A DNA stretch of 64,000 nt, taken from Phytohabitans houttuyneae (lineage in GTDB: Bacteria; Actinomycetota; Actinomycetes; Mycobacteriales; Micromonosporaceae). Position numbers and translations under genes: made by a program. Location: the NCBI RefSeq assembly GCF_011764425.1, contig NZ_BLPF01000001.1:2037001-2101000 (forward strand), read 5' to 3'. Below, piece by piece: positions 19,444-26,809 of this stretch. Each line of letters begins with the position of its first letter. The stretch's first letter is position 1. The notes below the pieces were generated by a model. It had not been told where the DNA came from. It saw only the letters and a program-made list of their open reading frames with translations, and searched no databases.

Positions 19444-19791
19444 TTAGCCGTCGGCGTCGATGGTGCGGGGCGGGGGTTTGCTCGGCAGCGCCTGCCGAGG
19501 GCCTTCCTCCGCTTCGGGCGGCTTGTGCCGGAAGCGGTACTGCTCCTTGGGCGGGCGGTCGTTGGCCAGGATCACGGCCAGCCATGGGATCAGGACCATG
19601 CCCAGCAGGCAGAGTGGCAGCCAGAGCCAGAGCAGCGGTGCCTTCGTGCCCACCAGGACCGCGGCGACCAGCAGGCAGACGCCTCGGATGGACATCATGA
19701 CGACGTACCGCACCTGGCGGCTGCGCAACTGCTCCGCCTGGCTGCGGTCAGCGCCGGTGATCAGGATCGGCCGCTGGGCCTTTCGCTTCAC
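19444..19791 (-). CDS. DUF3099 membrane protein
   Basis: A 115-residue protein with two hydrophobic helices (YVVMMSIRGVCLLVAAVLVG and LWLWLPLCLLGMVLIPWLAV) between basic termini. It matches the small actinobacterial DUF3099 family; function unknown. It starts at GTG/ATG 19791 and converges with psuK (4 nt between the stops). Confidence 0.8.
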   Translation of the reverse strand: MKRKAQRPILITGADRSQAEQLRSRQVRYVVMMSIRGVCLLVAAVLVGTKAPLLWLWLPLCLLGMVLIPWLAVILANDRPPKEQYRFRHKPPEAEEGPRQALPSKPPPRTIDADG

Positions 19792-19839
19792 CCGTCCATC
19801 CTTCCACTCGCTTCACCGTCCCGATTTTTGGCCGCCGTC

Positions 19840-19861
19840 GCGTATTACGCGCGTGGTACGC
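19840..19861 (+). promoter_or_regulatory. Tandem palindromic operator in the toxin-antitoxin promoter
   Basis: Two directly adjacent 11-bp units, GCGTATTACGC (19840-19850) and GCGTGGTACGC (19851-19861), differ at two bases, and each has GCGT/ACGC arms. The second overlaps a -10-like TACGCT (19857-19862) only 7 nt before the toxin GTG. This suggests a leaderless mRNA and autorepression by the ribbon-helix-helix antitoxin (inference). Confidence 0.6.
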
Positions 19862-19869
19862 TCTGGCGC

Positions 19870-20157
19870 GTGGGGAGCAGGTTCAGCTTCACCGAAGAGG
19901 GCCTGGCCAACCTGCGGCTCTACGAGGTGAGTCCGGGCGAGGTCTGGGAAGCCCTCCACAGCACGCGCCGGATCATCCGGCACCTGGGCGACGACGTCAT
20001 GGTCGTCTACGCGGCGACCGGTCGCGGGCGGCGGCTCGCGATCCTGCTCATCGAGGCGGACCGCGGTGACAACGACTGGGACGTCCTGTCCGCCCGCGAT
20101 CTGACCGACGTCGAGTCCAAGCGGTACGACGAGGCACAGCAGGGGTGGCGACGATGA
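19870..20157 (+). CDS. BrnT-like toxin of a type II toxin-antitoxin pair
   Basis: A 95-residue protein, VGSRFSFTEEGLANLRLYEV..., with a central beta-rich stretch RRIIRHLGDDVMVVYAATGR and WDVLSARDLTDVESKRYDEA near the end. The length, the phrase WDVLSAR and the location directly upstream of a ribbon-helix-helix gene resemble BrnT-type RNase toxins, where toxin precedes antitoxin. Family assignment is by resemblance only. GTG at 19870 begins within 8 nt of a -10-like element, so the transcript may be leaderless. It overlaps the antitoxin gene with ATGA. Confidence 0.6.
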   Translation: MGSRFSFTEEGLANLRLYEVSPGEVWEALHSTRRIIRHLGDDVMVVYAATGRGRRLAILLIEADRGDNDWDVLSARDLTDVESKRYDEAQQGWRR

Positions 20158-20465
20158 ACAGAAACGACGCGCTCAAGCAGTTCCACGAGGGTGGCGACCG
20201 GCTCGCCGAGCTCATCGACGAAGGTCAGCCGGCAGAGCTGCCCGCCCCCGACAGCGACGTGCCGATGGTCAGCCGGTCCGTGCGGCTGCCGGTCGATACG
20301 TACGAGCGGGTGCGGGAGGCCGCCGAGGCGCGCGGCATCGGAGTCACCACCCTGATGCGGCAGTGGATCGAGGCGGGCTTAGCCGACCTCGACGAGTCCG
20401 CGACCGTCTCGCTCGCCGACGTGCGGCGGGCCATCGCGGCGCTCGCGCACCCGCGCGCCGCCTGA
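20154..20465 (+). CDS. Ribbon-helix-helix/CopG-type antitoxin
   Basis: A 103-residue protein. The N-terminal part (NDALKQFHEGGDRLAELIDE) is likely the toxin-binding region. The C-terminal half has SRSVRLPVDTYERVREAAEA followed by GIGVTTLMRQWIEAGLADLD, a ribbon-helix-helix DNA-binding pattern with a beta-strand then two helices. The ATG at 20154 overlaps the toxin stop by 4 nt; a GTG at 20145 is an alternative. Its 3' end lies inside a 43-bp tandem duplication. Confidence 0.7.
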   Translation: MNRNDALKQFHEGGDRLAELIDEGQPAELPAPDSDVPMVSRSVRLPVDTYERVREAAEARGIGVTTLMRQWIEAGLADLDESATVSLADVRRAIAALAHPRAA

Positions 20466-20527
20466 GCGCTACTTCTTCGCGGCGCTCGCGCACCCGCGCG
20501 CCGCCTGAGCGCTACTTCTTCGCGGCG
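20434..20527. repeat. 43-bp tandem duplication across two convergent gene ends
   Basis: The sequence from 20434 repeats exactly with period 43 until 20527 (about 2.2 copies). Each unit holds TGA (antitoxin stop) and, on the other strand, TAG (stop of the HhH-GPD remnant). It is probably a recent slippage or recombination event. Confidence 0.9.
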
Positions 20528-21012
20528 GCAGCGGCCTTGGCGTCCGCCTTGGCCTGCTGCTTGTACTCGCGCACCTTCACCAGTGCCGCGGCGTCGACGA
20601 TGTCGGCCACCGACTTGTAGGCGTCGTCCGGCCCGTACGCCCCGGCGGCCTCGCGCCACCCCGCAGGCCGCACGCCGAAGCGCTTGCCGAGCAGCGCCAC
20701 GAAGATCTGCGCCTTCTGCTTGCCGAAGCCGGGCAGCGCGCTGACCCGCTTGAAGAGCTCCTTGCCGTCGCCCGCGGTGGTCCAGATGCTTTCTGCCTCG
20801 CCACCGTACGTATCCACCACGATGCGGCACGCCTCCTGCACCCGAGCGGCCATCGCCTTCGGAAAGCGGTGCAGCGCGGGCGGGGTGGCGAAGATGGCGG
20901 TCAGCGCCTCCGGATCGAAGTCGGCGAGCTCCTCCGCGGTCGGCTCGTGTCCGAGCCGGCGGCTCAGCTCGTACGGCGCGGAAAACGCACGCTCCAGCGG
21001 AAACTGCTGGTC
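20512..21012 (-). pseudogene. 3' part of a host HhH-GPD DNA-repair gene split by the element
   Basis: The reading frame begins without any ATG, GTG or TTG at DQQFPLERAFSAPYELSRRL and runs to AKAAAAAKK-stop. It is homologous to residues 29-191 of the intact gene at 21038-21613. It contains the helix-hairpin-helix LPGFGKQKAQIFVALLGKRF. The missing first 29 codons are found at 30767-30855, and joining them restores an uninterrupted frame. Only MAARVQ (20853) could serve as an internal start, which would lose the first half of the fold. The family corresponds to the uncharacterised actinobacterial HhH-GPD group thought to act in base-excision repair. Confidence 0.88.
21005..21012. other. Left attachment junction (attL)
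   Basis: TGCTGGTC. To its left lies host repair-gene sequence; to its right, element sequence. The right junction reads TGGTGGTC (30764-30771). The shared core TGGTC (21008-21012) is GACCA in the gene sense, within the codons for L-D-Q-Q. Confidence 0.75.
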
Positions 21013-21037
21013 GCAATAGGCAGCCGGATGTATGTAC

Positions 21038-21613
21038 CTACTCCTTGGCAGCCTTCGCGGCGGCCTTCATCTCCTTCTTGTACGCCCGCACCTTGAGCAG
21101 CGACGGCTCGTCCACGATGTCGGCCACCGACTTGTACGTGCGGTCCGGCCCGTAGTCGCCCGCCGCCTCGCGCCAGCCCTTCGGACGCACCTCGTACCGC
21201 TTGCCGAGGAGCGCGATCAGGATCTGCGTCTTCTGCTTGCCGAAGCCGGGCACCTCGGAGATCCGCTTGAACAGCTCCTGGCCGGTCTTGGCCTCACCCC
21301 ACAGCCGCGCGGCGTCACCGTCGTACTTGTCGACCAGGAGCTGGCAGACCTCCTGCACCCGCTTCGCGTTGGCCTTCGGGAAGCGGTGCAGCGCCGGCGG
21401 CGTGGCGAAGATGACGGTCAGCGCCTCCGGGTCGAAGTCGGCCAGCTCCTGCGCGGTGGGCTCGTGCCCGAGCCGCCGCACCAGCTCGTACGGCGACGAG
21501 AACGCCTTCTCGAAGGGGATCTGCTGGTCGAGCGTCATCCCGATGAGGAGCGCAAGCGGGTTGCGCTGGAGCAGGGCGTTCGCCTCTGCGTCGATGGGCA
21601 GCGTAATCGCCAT
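21038..21613 (-). CDS. HhH-GPD base-excision repair protein, element-borne intact copy
   Basis: A 191-residue protein, MAITLPIDAEANALLQRNPL..., of the uncharacterised actinobacterial HhH-GPD family. Features are LLIGMTLDQQIPFEKAFSSP (about 22-41), the helix-hairpin-helix VPGFGKQKTQILIALLGKRY (about 120-139) and a Lys/Ala-rich tail. It is probably a DNA glycosylase-like repair protein; the substrate is unknown. The ATG at 21613 has GGAGG 8 nt upstream. Its stop lies about 25 nt inside the left junction of the element. It is clearly homologous, but not identical, to the host gene the element interrupted, so it probably substitutes for it. Confidence 0.85.
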   Translation of the reverse strand: MAITLPIDAEANALLQRNPLALLIGMTLDQQIPFEKAFSSPYELVRRLGHEPTAQELADFDPEALTVIFATPPALHRFPKANAKRVQEVCQLLVDKYDGDAARLWGEAKTGQELFKRISEVPGFGKQKTQILIALLGKRYEVRPKGWREAAGDYGPDRTYKSVADIVDEPSLLKVRAYKKEMKAAAKAAKE

Positions 21614-21744
21614 GGCGGCCTCCGGAGGTAGCGGGCTACGCCCTACATCCTGCACTGCCTCCCCGCAGGAGTGCGCAGCCGCACTGCCGGCGCCCGCCAA
21701 CGACGTTTGTCCGGCGGGTGGCAGCTCGACCGCGAATGGGTTGG

Positions 21745-21769
21745 CGCAAACTCGCGCACAAGCCTTGAG
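21745..21769 (+). promoter_or_regulatory. Shared regulator motif, copy 1
   Basis: A 25-bp motif beginning CGCAAACTCGCGCACA and ending TTGAG. It matches copy 2 (23428-23452) at 21 of 25 positions. It lies about 65 nt before the first regulator operon of the element, so it is a candidate binding site or promoter for the HTH/DUF5753 regulators. Confidence 0.55.
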
Positions 21770-21834
21770 GCCATTGCCGCGCGCCCCACAAACTCGGAGG
21801 CGCCGACAATTCTTATCGCGGAAGGATCGTCAAC

Positions 21835-22062
21835 ATGGCACTCCGGTTCCTGGGGAAAGATCCCGACAGCCCGAACGGCGAGTCGCCTACGCTCTACTAC
21901 GACGAAGATCGGGACACGTACGTATTCCAAGGCTGGAAGGTCACCGACGCCGAGCGCTTGGCGCAGTTGGACATCCCGGCTCACGAGACCGTGATCGAGT
22001 TTCCGAAGCGCATGATGCGTTTCTTTCCGGAGGTGAGTGGTGGCGGCGGAGCCGACGCTTGA
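21835..22062 (+). CDS. Small hypothetical protein of the regulator operon
   Basis: A 75-residue acidic protein, MALRFLGKDPDSPNGESPTL..., with YYDEDRDTYVFQGWKVTDAE and a C-terminal Gly stretch. No family is recognised with confidence. It opens a three-gene operon with a DUF6879 protein and an HTH/DUF5753 regulator. The start ATG has GGAAGGA about 8 nt upstream. The next gene starts inside its last 25 nt, implying coupling. Confidence 0.65.
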   Translation: MALRFLGKDPDSPNGESPTLYYDEDRDTYVFQGWKVTDAERLAQLDIPAHETVIEFPKRMMRFFPEVSGGGGADA

Positions 22063-22558
22063 GGATCTGATGCGCTCCTGCGAGCGGTCCGCGGTTCATC
22101 TGGAGCTGCGGGACGGCTACACGCGAAACGATCCGATGCTCGACGACTGGCTTGCCGGCGTCCGGCTCGATCCGGCCGATCGGGCGTCGTGGTGGCATCC
22201 GTGGCTGGAGCTCGTGGAGGAAACGATCGGGCGCGGCGTCAGCGTGCGCCGCGCCCGGATCGTCTCCACGCCGGTCAGCGAGTACATCCGGTACGAGTAC
22301 GACGTCACGTTCCGAAACATCCTCGTCGGCGAAGAAGTGCGCTGGCTGTCGCGGCGCGATGCCACCGACATTCCGTTGCCTGGCAACGACTTCTGGCTCT
22401 TCGACGACCGTCTCCTGCTGGTGTACCACTTCGATGGCAAGGACGACCTGGCGGCTCGGGAGGTCACCCGCGAGCCTGGCGTGGTCAAGCTCTGCGGGTC
22501 GGCGTTCGAAGCGGTGTGGGAGCGCGCCACGCCACACGACGACTTCCGGCTCGACTGA
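22040..22558 (+). CDS. DUF6879 family protein
   Basis: A 172-residue protein, VAAEPTLEDLMRSCERSAVH..., with the family patterns SVRRARIVSTPVSEYIRYEY and GNDFWLFDDRLLLVYHFDGK. DUF6879 proteins are coupled to HTH/DUF5753 (Scr1-type) regulators across actinomycetes, and a toxin-antitoxin-like or signalling role has been suggested. The molecular function is unknown. The GTG at 22040 follows GGAGG (22029-22033); a GTG at 22037 is also possible. It overlaps the upstream gene and lies 12 nt before the regulator gene. Confidence 0.75.
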   Translation: MAAEPTLEDLMRSCERSAVHLELRDGYTRNDPMLDDWLAGVRLDPADRASWWHPWLELVEETIGRGVSVRRARIVSTPVSEYIRYEYDVTFRNILVGEEVRWLSRRDATDIPLPGNDFWLFDDRLLLVYHFDGKDDLAAREVTREPGVVKLCGSAFEAVWERATPHDDFRLD

Positions 22559-22570
22559 CACACTCGTCTC

Positions 22571-23422
22571 GTGGCGTCCCCGTCGTCCAGCGCACAGCAG
22601 GCGCTCGAAGCGCTCGGCACGCGGCTGCGCGAGATCCGCATCGACGCGGGCCTGACCGGGCGCGACCTCGGCCAGCTGGCCGGCTGGCACTCCTCGAAGG
22701 TCAGCCGCATCGAGCACGCCCGGCAGACCCCGTCCACCGACGACATCACCGCGTGGTGCAAGCATTGCGGCGCCGTCGACCAGGCGGCCGACCTCATCGC
22801 GTCGCTGCGCGCGGCCGAGGGCATGTACGTCGAGTGGCGCCGCATGGAACAGAGCGGCCTACGCGTGGCGCAACAGGCGGTCGTGACGCTCTGGGAGCGG
22901 ACGCGCCACTTCCGCATCTACTCCCCTCGCCTGATCCCCGGCCCGGTCCAGACACGCGCCTACATCGCGGCGATGCTTGAGGGTGTACGCGCTCGCCGCG
23001 AAGTACCGGACGATGTGGACGCCGCGGTGCGGGTCCGAGTGGAGAAGCAACGCGTCATCCACGAGGGCGCCCATCGGTTCGCCATCCTCCTTGAGGAGAG
23101 CGTGCTACGGCACCCTATCGGTGACACGGAGACGATGGCCGGCCAACTCGGCTATCTGCTGACCGCCAGTGCCTTGCCTTCCGTGTCGCTGGGCGTCATC
23201 CCACTCGGCGCCGACCGCTCCGGCCAACTCGCCGTCGAGGGCTTCTGGCTCTTCGATGAGAAACAGGTCAATGTGGAGCTGGTCTCCGGGCATCTCACCC
23301 TCACACAGCCAAGCGAGATCACCATGTACGCCGAGGTCTTCGCTCGACTCGCCGATCTCGCCGTGTACGGCTCCGCCGCCCGCACTCTGATCACGGCAGC
23401 GATCAACGGGCTAAGCGATTGA
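22571..23422 (+). CDS. HTH regulator with DUF5753 domain (Scr1 family)
   Basis: A 283-residue protein. The N-terminal Xre-type helix-turn-helix covers about residues 13-70 (LGTRLREIRIDAGLTGRDLG, WHSSKVSRIEHARQTPS). The DUF5753 domain follows at about 90-275, including RHFRIYSPRLIPGPVQTRAY and RFAILLEESVLRHPIGD. Scr1-type regulators are numerous in Streptomyces and relatives and are linked to development or antitoxin-like pairs. The start is GTG at 22571. It is the last gene of the first regulator operon and may act at the 25-bp motifs upstream of both operons. Confidence 0.85.
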   Translation: MASPSSSAQQALEALGTRLREIRIDAGLTGRDLGQLAGWHSSKVSRIEHARQTPSTDDITAWCKHCGAVDQAADLIASLRAAEGMYVEWRRMEQSGLRVAQQAVVTLWERTRHFRIYSPRLIPGPVQTRAYIAAMLEGVRARREVPDDVDAAVRVRVEKQRVIHEGAHRFAILLEESVLRHPIGDTETMAGQLGYLLTASALPSVSLGVIPLGADRSGQLAVEGFWLFDEKQVNVELVSGHLTLTQPSEITMYAEVFARLADLAVYGSAARTLITAAINGLSD

Positions 23423-23427
23423 GGCGT

Positions 23428-23452
23428 CGCAAACTCCCGCACATTCATTGAG
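23428..23452 (+). promoter_or_regulatory. Shared regulator motif, copy 2
   Basis: Begins CGCAAACTCCCGCACA and ends TTGAG, matching copy 1 at 21 of 25 bases. It begins 5 nt after the stop of the first HTH gene and about 60 nt before the second regulator operon. Confidence 0.55.
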
Positions 23453-23512
23453 CCGCGTTCGGCGCCGTACCTAGCGTCCTCCGGCAAGCGCTCAGCGCGG
23501 GAGGTGATTGGT

Positions 23513-23689
23513 GTGGGCCAGATCGTGATGGTCGCGGTCGCGTTGGTGGTGGGCTTCCTCGCCGGCCTGTTGGCGTTCAAGCGGTCAAACCGTTGGTGCC
23601 CTTCGTGCGGCTACCCGCTGGCCTGCGTGCGTTGCCACCGATCTCGCGCGGACGCGGTTCCTGATGGTCCGACGCGCCGGGCTGCCTGA
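23513..23689 (+). CDS. Small membrane protein with CxxC pairs
   Basis: A 58-residue protein with one N-terminal hydrophobic helix (IVMVAVALVVGFLAGLLAF) followed by CPSCGYPLACVRCHRSRA, two CxxC pairs that could bind zinc. Function unknown. The GTG at 23513 is preceded by GGGAGG; a GTG at 23504 would add three residues. It opens the second regulator operon. Confidence 0.6.
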   Translation: MGQIVMVAVALVVGFLAGLLAFKRSNRWCPSCGYPLACVRCHRSRADAVPDGPTRRAA

Positions 23690-23717
23690 CACCCGGCCGT
23701 AACGAGGAGGTTCGGCG

Positions 23718-24644
23718 GTGCCGACCAAACGAGAGCAGTTTCAGCACTCCATCCGTGCTCGCTATCTGGGCGAGCGGATGCGCAGCCTGCGGGAGGAGCG
23801 CGGCCTGACGTTGAAGTACATCGCCGCGTTCCTCGGCGTGGAGTTCTCCACCCTGGCCCGGTACGAACGGGCGGAGTGGCCGTTCCGCGCCGACCACGTG
23901 ACGGCGCTGCTCGACGTGTACGGCGTGTACGGGGAGCGCCAGCGCGAGGAGCTGGTGGCGCTGGCACGCAACGCGTGGCGGGTGTGCGGCTGGGAGGTCG
24001 CCGGCGTCAAAGACACCGGCACGGCTGGGGTCAACGAGCAGCCGATCATCGACCACTGGTGGATCCAGTCCAGGGCCGAGGAGTTGTGCGTCTACTCGCC
24101 CGCCCTGGTGCCGACGTTGTTGCGCGCCCGCGACTACGCCGAGGCGCTGATCCGCTTTCGCGACCCGAACACGCCGGTGATGAAGGTCGAGGCGGAGGTC
24201 CGCGAGCTGGTGGAGCGGCAGCAGGTGTTGGACGCCCGGCCACCCATGCGGCTCACGGTGATCCTGGAGGAGGCGGCGCTGTCCCGCCGCATCGCCGGGC
24301 CGGCCGTGACCCTGGCACAGTGGGAGCACTTGGTCCGCGCGGTCGAACGGCCGCACGTCACCGTCCTGGTCCTGCCCAGCAGCGCCGCCCTGCATCACGG
24401 CATCGACGGTGGCTTCACCCTCTGTCGGATGCACGCGCCGTACCCGCCGGTGGCGCTGCTCGACCAGCTCACCGGTCGCGCGGTGGTGGAGGCCGACGCG
24501 GCAGAGCGGTACAGCGTCGCGTTCGACAAGTTGAAGGAGGCGGCGCTCAACCCGGCGCATTCGATGGCGCTGATCGAGCAGGAGATCAACGACCTCGGCA
24601 CGCTGGGACGGACGCCGGCCACTCGTGAGGCGGCGACCGCATGA
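23718..24644 (+). CDS. HTH regulator with DUF5753 domain, second copy
   Basis: A 308-residue protein. The Xre-type HTH lies at about residues 17-75 (LGERMRSLREERGLTLKYIA, LGVEFSTLARYERAEWPF). The DUF5753 domain runs from about 110 to 285 (EELCVYSPALVPTLLRARDY, MRLTVILEEAALSRRIAGP). It is only distantly similar to the regulator at 22571, so the two are not a recent duplication. GTG at 23718 has GAGGAGG upstream. The last 4 nt overlap the following small gene (ATGA). Confidence 0.85.
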   Translation: MPTKREQFQHSIRARYLGERMRSLREERGLTLKYIAAFLGVEFSTLARYERAEWPFRADHVTALLDVYGVYGERQREELVALARNAWRVCGWEVAGVKDTGTAGVNEQPIIDHWWIQSRAEELCVYSPALVPTLLRARDYAEALIRFRDPNTPVMKVEAEVRELVERQQVLDARPPMRLTVILEEAALSRRIAGPAVTLAQWEHLVRAVERPHVTVLVLPSSAALHHGIDGGFTLCRMHAPYPPVALLDQLTGRAVVEADAAERYSVAFDKLKEAALNPAHSMALIEQEINDLGTLGRTPATREAATA

Positions 24645-24853
24645 CGATCCCGTTCGACTCTGACGCTAACCGTGCTGCGGTAACGATGGCGGCGCAACGG
24701 ATCTCTGCCTATGCTGACGCACACGGCATCGTCATCGACGAGGTGCACTGCGAGGACATCGCCCAAGCCGTCGTTCAGATCTATCAGGCATTCCATGCCG
24801 GCCTCCTACACAGGCCGCAAGTCGACGACGCACCGCAATCGATCACCTCGTAA
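24641..24853 (+). CDS. Small hypothetical protein coupled to the second regulator
   Basis: A 70-residue protein, MTIPFDSDANRAAVTMAAQR..., rich in Ala and acidic residues and probably helical (ISAYADAHGIVIDEVHCEDI). No family recognised. ATG overlaps the TGA of the regulator gene by 4 nt, which argues that it is a translated partner. A strong hairpin follows 10 nt after the stop. Confidence 0.6.
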   Translation: MTIPFDSDANRAAVTMAAQRISAYADAHGIVIDEVHCEDIAQAVVQIYQAFHAGLLHRPQVDDAPQSITS

Positions 24854-24862
24854 CGCTTCGGT

Positions 24863-24900
24863 CCTGGGTTCGTCTCTACACCTTCGGCGGCGAACCCGGG
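24863..24900 (+). terminator. Terminator hairpin after the second regulator operon
   Basis: A 10-bp stem CCTGGGTTCG / CGAACCCGGG with one T-G wobble and an 18-nt loop. It separates the regulator operon from the reverse transcriptase gene. The roughly 220 nt that follow contain no gene and are lower in GC. Confidence 0.6.
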
Positions 24901-25122
24901 CCCGCGCCTCGTGGCAGGACTTGCAAGCGGCGACCGACTGTCTACGTGGATCGACCAAGACGCACGCACCGTTCCACAAGCCCGGGCCGGATTCTACTCA
25001 TAACCCCGATCTCCTATTATTGTCGCGCCCTCTTTGCCTGCATAACGGTGTGACGACCCGACCACCGGTGGCATATCGTTAACCTCTGGCAAACTGGCGG
25101 GAGCGCACGCGAGGGGTACAAG

Positions 25123-26648
25123 ATGGACTGGGAGACAGTCGTAGACATAGACCAAGCCTTGATTAACTGCCACATTGAGTTGATCGGAGATTGGTACAGG
25201 GATCCATGGGATGGCCCGAATTGGATTGGGTCGCCAAGAAACACAAAGAATTAGTGTTTGCACGATTAAAGGCATCGGGCGCCCGAAGCGTTTCACCAAT
25301 CGATGTTCCCAAAGAGAATTTCATGATCAGGCCAGCGGTTGTTATCGACCCAGTGGATAGACTGGCATATCAAGCCTTAACAGATCGTTTGAGCAAGAGC
25401 GTGATCGGCGAGATGCACCGTCAAGCCTACGGATGGCGCCTTCATGTTAAGGACCCGAAGCCCGGCGCCTATTCGACCAACGACGCCCAGTGGGAACTCT
25501 ACCGTAATCACCTCAGCGCACTAGTCGCTAACTTTGAGGTCGCACTGAAGACAGACGTTGTGTCATGCTTCGCAAGTCTTCGACTTGACGTCATAGCGGA
25601 TGAATTTTACGCCCGAGCAGGAAGCAGCGCGGTCGTGGAGCGCACCCTCTCGATGCTCGAGTCGTGGGAAAAGGCACCCAATCGCTCAGGAATCCCTCAA
25701 CGATCGCTCGCTTCAGCAGTCCTCGGAAACATGGTCCTTTCGCGTATTGACGATATCCTCAAGTACCATGCCAAACCCATGTCTCCGGCCGAAGCGGGCC
25801 TAAGTTTCGCTCGATGGATGGACGATATTTGGCTCTTTGGGTCCGACGCAGGCGACCTCCGATCTGCCCAGATCGAGATTCAGGATGGCTTGCAAGCACT
25901 CGGTTTGCATATCAATACTGGAAAAACCAAGTTGCTTGAAGGATCTGAAATTGCAGATCACGCCCTAAACGTCGCGCACAGTGCAGTAGACGACGGATTC
26001 CTAAGTCTTATCGCCGGCAAACCAGCGGATACTGGGCCGCTCGATGAGTTGGTCGAGAAACTCTTGGCAGAGAAAGAAGAAGCTAGCAGAACTAGCATAA
26101 AGTTTGCAACGAAGCGCATGCGAGAGCACAAGCACTTCTCCAAGGTGGACGGCTTCGTGGACGTGGCTCCGCGCATGCCTCATGCCGCCGATGCGCTCGC
26201 GCGCCTATTTAGAGATGCCGATCGAGCGAACGAACTGGCAAGCTGGTATCTCGAATATCGTTCAACCCCATGGGCCAAGTTACAGTGGTCTAGCGCGCAG
26301 CTTGGGACTATGTTTTCGTCCAGTGTTCGGCCACAGGTCGAGGTAGTCGACCACTTTGCAGAGATTCTTTCGGCAGGTGGTCTGTCGCTCCCAATGGCGG
26401 CCTTAGCAGCCCAACGTCTGGCAAGCTGGGATGCCTCGAAAGCCCGTGCTGTCATATCTGAAGCCGTCAAGAAATCCGACAGCGCTCTGCAACGCAGAGT
26501 TTTAGCCTTGGCCGCCCTCCATGCTGACCACAACCGGACGATTATCAAGAAGTGGCTAAACGACTTCGAAGAAAACTCACTAACCCTAGAAATGCTGAAG
26601 GAAACCAACTTCAAGAAACCCAAACTCAAGCCAGATTTTGAAGGGTGA
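25123..26648 (+). pseudogene. Reverse transcriptase of the Abi/DRT (defence) type, frameshifted near the start
   Basis: About 508 residues if one G is added to the run at 25208-25210. The first 29 codons (MDWETVVDIDQALINCHIEL to RDPW) then join GWPELDWVAKKHKELVFARL. RT motifs in reconstructed numbering: RPAVVIDPVDRLAYQAL (about 70), motif A LKTDVVSCFASL (about 142), GIPQRSLASAVLGN (about 190), catalytic FARWMDDIWLF (DD about 234-235), and LGLHINTGKTKLL. The last 200 residues are alpha-helical, like the repeat domain of Abi-type RTs. No maturase, integrase or protease domain is present. Base composition is far less GC-rich than its neighbours, a sign of transfer. GAGGGG precedes ATG 25123. As sequenced, translation could begin only at TTG 25191 or ATG 25206. 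Confidence 0.82.
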
Positions 26649-26663
26649 CCTCATGGCTCGCCC

Positions 26664-26809
26664 CCATCCCGTGTGCCGTCGACCCGCACGTACGTGGAGC
26701 GGGCCGCCGCCCGGGGCGCCACGTCAAGCGGACCTTGACGGTAAAACGGCGGCTGGCGCCCCGGGCGGGGGTCTGCTCGGCTCGCCCGGGTCGACGGCGC
26801 ACGGGATGG
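26664..26809. repeat. 146-nt nested inverted repeat downstream of the reverse transcriptase
   Basis: Outer arms of 23 nt (26664-26686 and 26787-26809) match with one mismatch. Inside are perfect 15-bp arms CCGCCCGGGGCGCCA (26707-26721) and TGGCGCCCCGGGCGG (26754-26768), and inside those a 7-bp hairpin CGTCAAG / CTTGACG (26722-26740). A 10-bp palindrome CACGTACGTG sits just inside the left outer arm. Such a fold suits a single-strand origin of a rolling-circle replicon or a structured RNA for the adjacent reverse transcriptase; the sequence does not decide. The whole 26,649-27,144 spacer appears to be non-coding. Confidence 0.8.

Noticed and set aside
24855-24900. A tRNA-like T-arm (GGGTTCG) that might have been an integration site
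   Set aside because: No acceptor or anticodon stem can be formed; the sequence is a 10-bp terminator hairpin. The real target of the element is a protein gene.
25123-26809. A retron (RT plus msr-msd RNA)
   Set aside because: The structured region is downstream, not upstream, of the RT gene, and the typical retron motifs and priming guanosine context are not seen.
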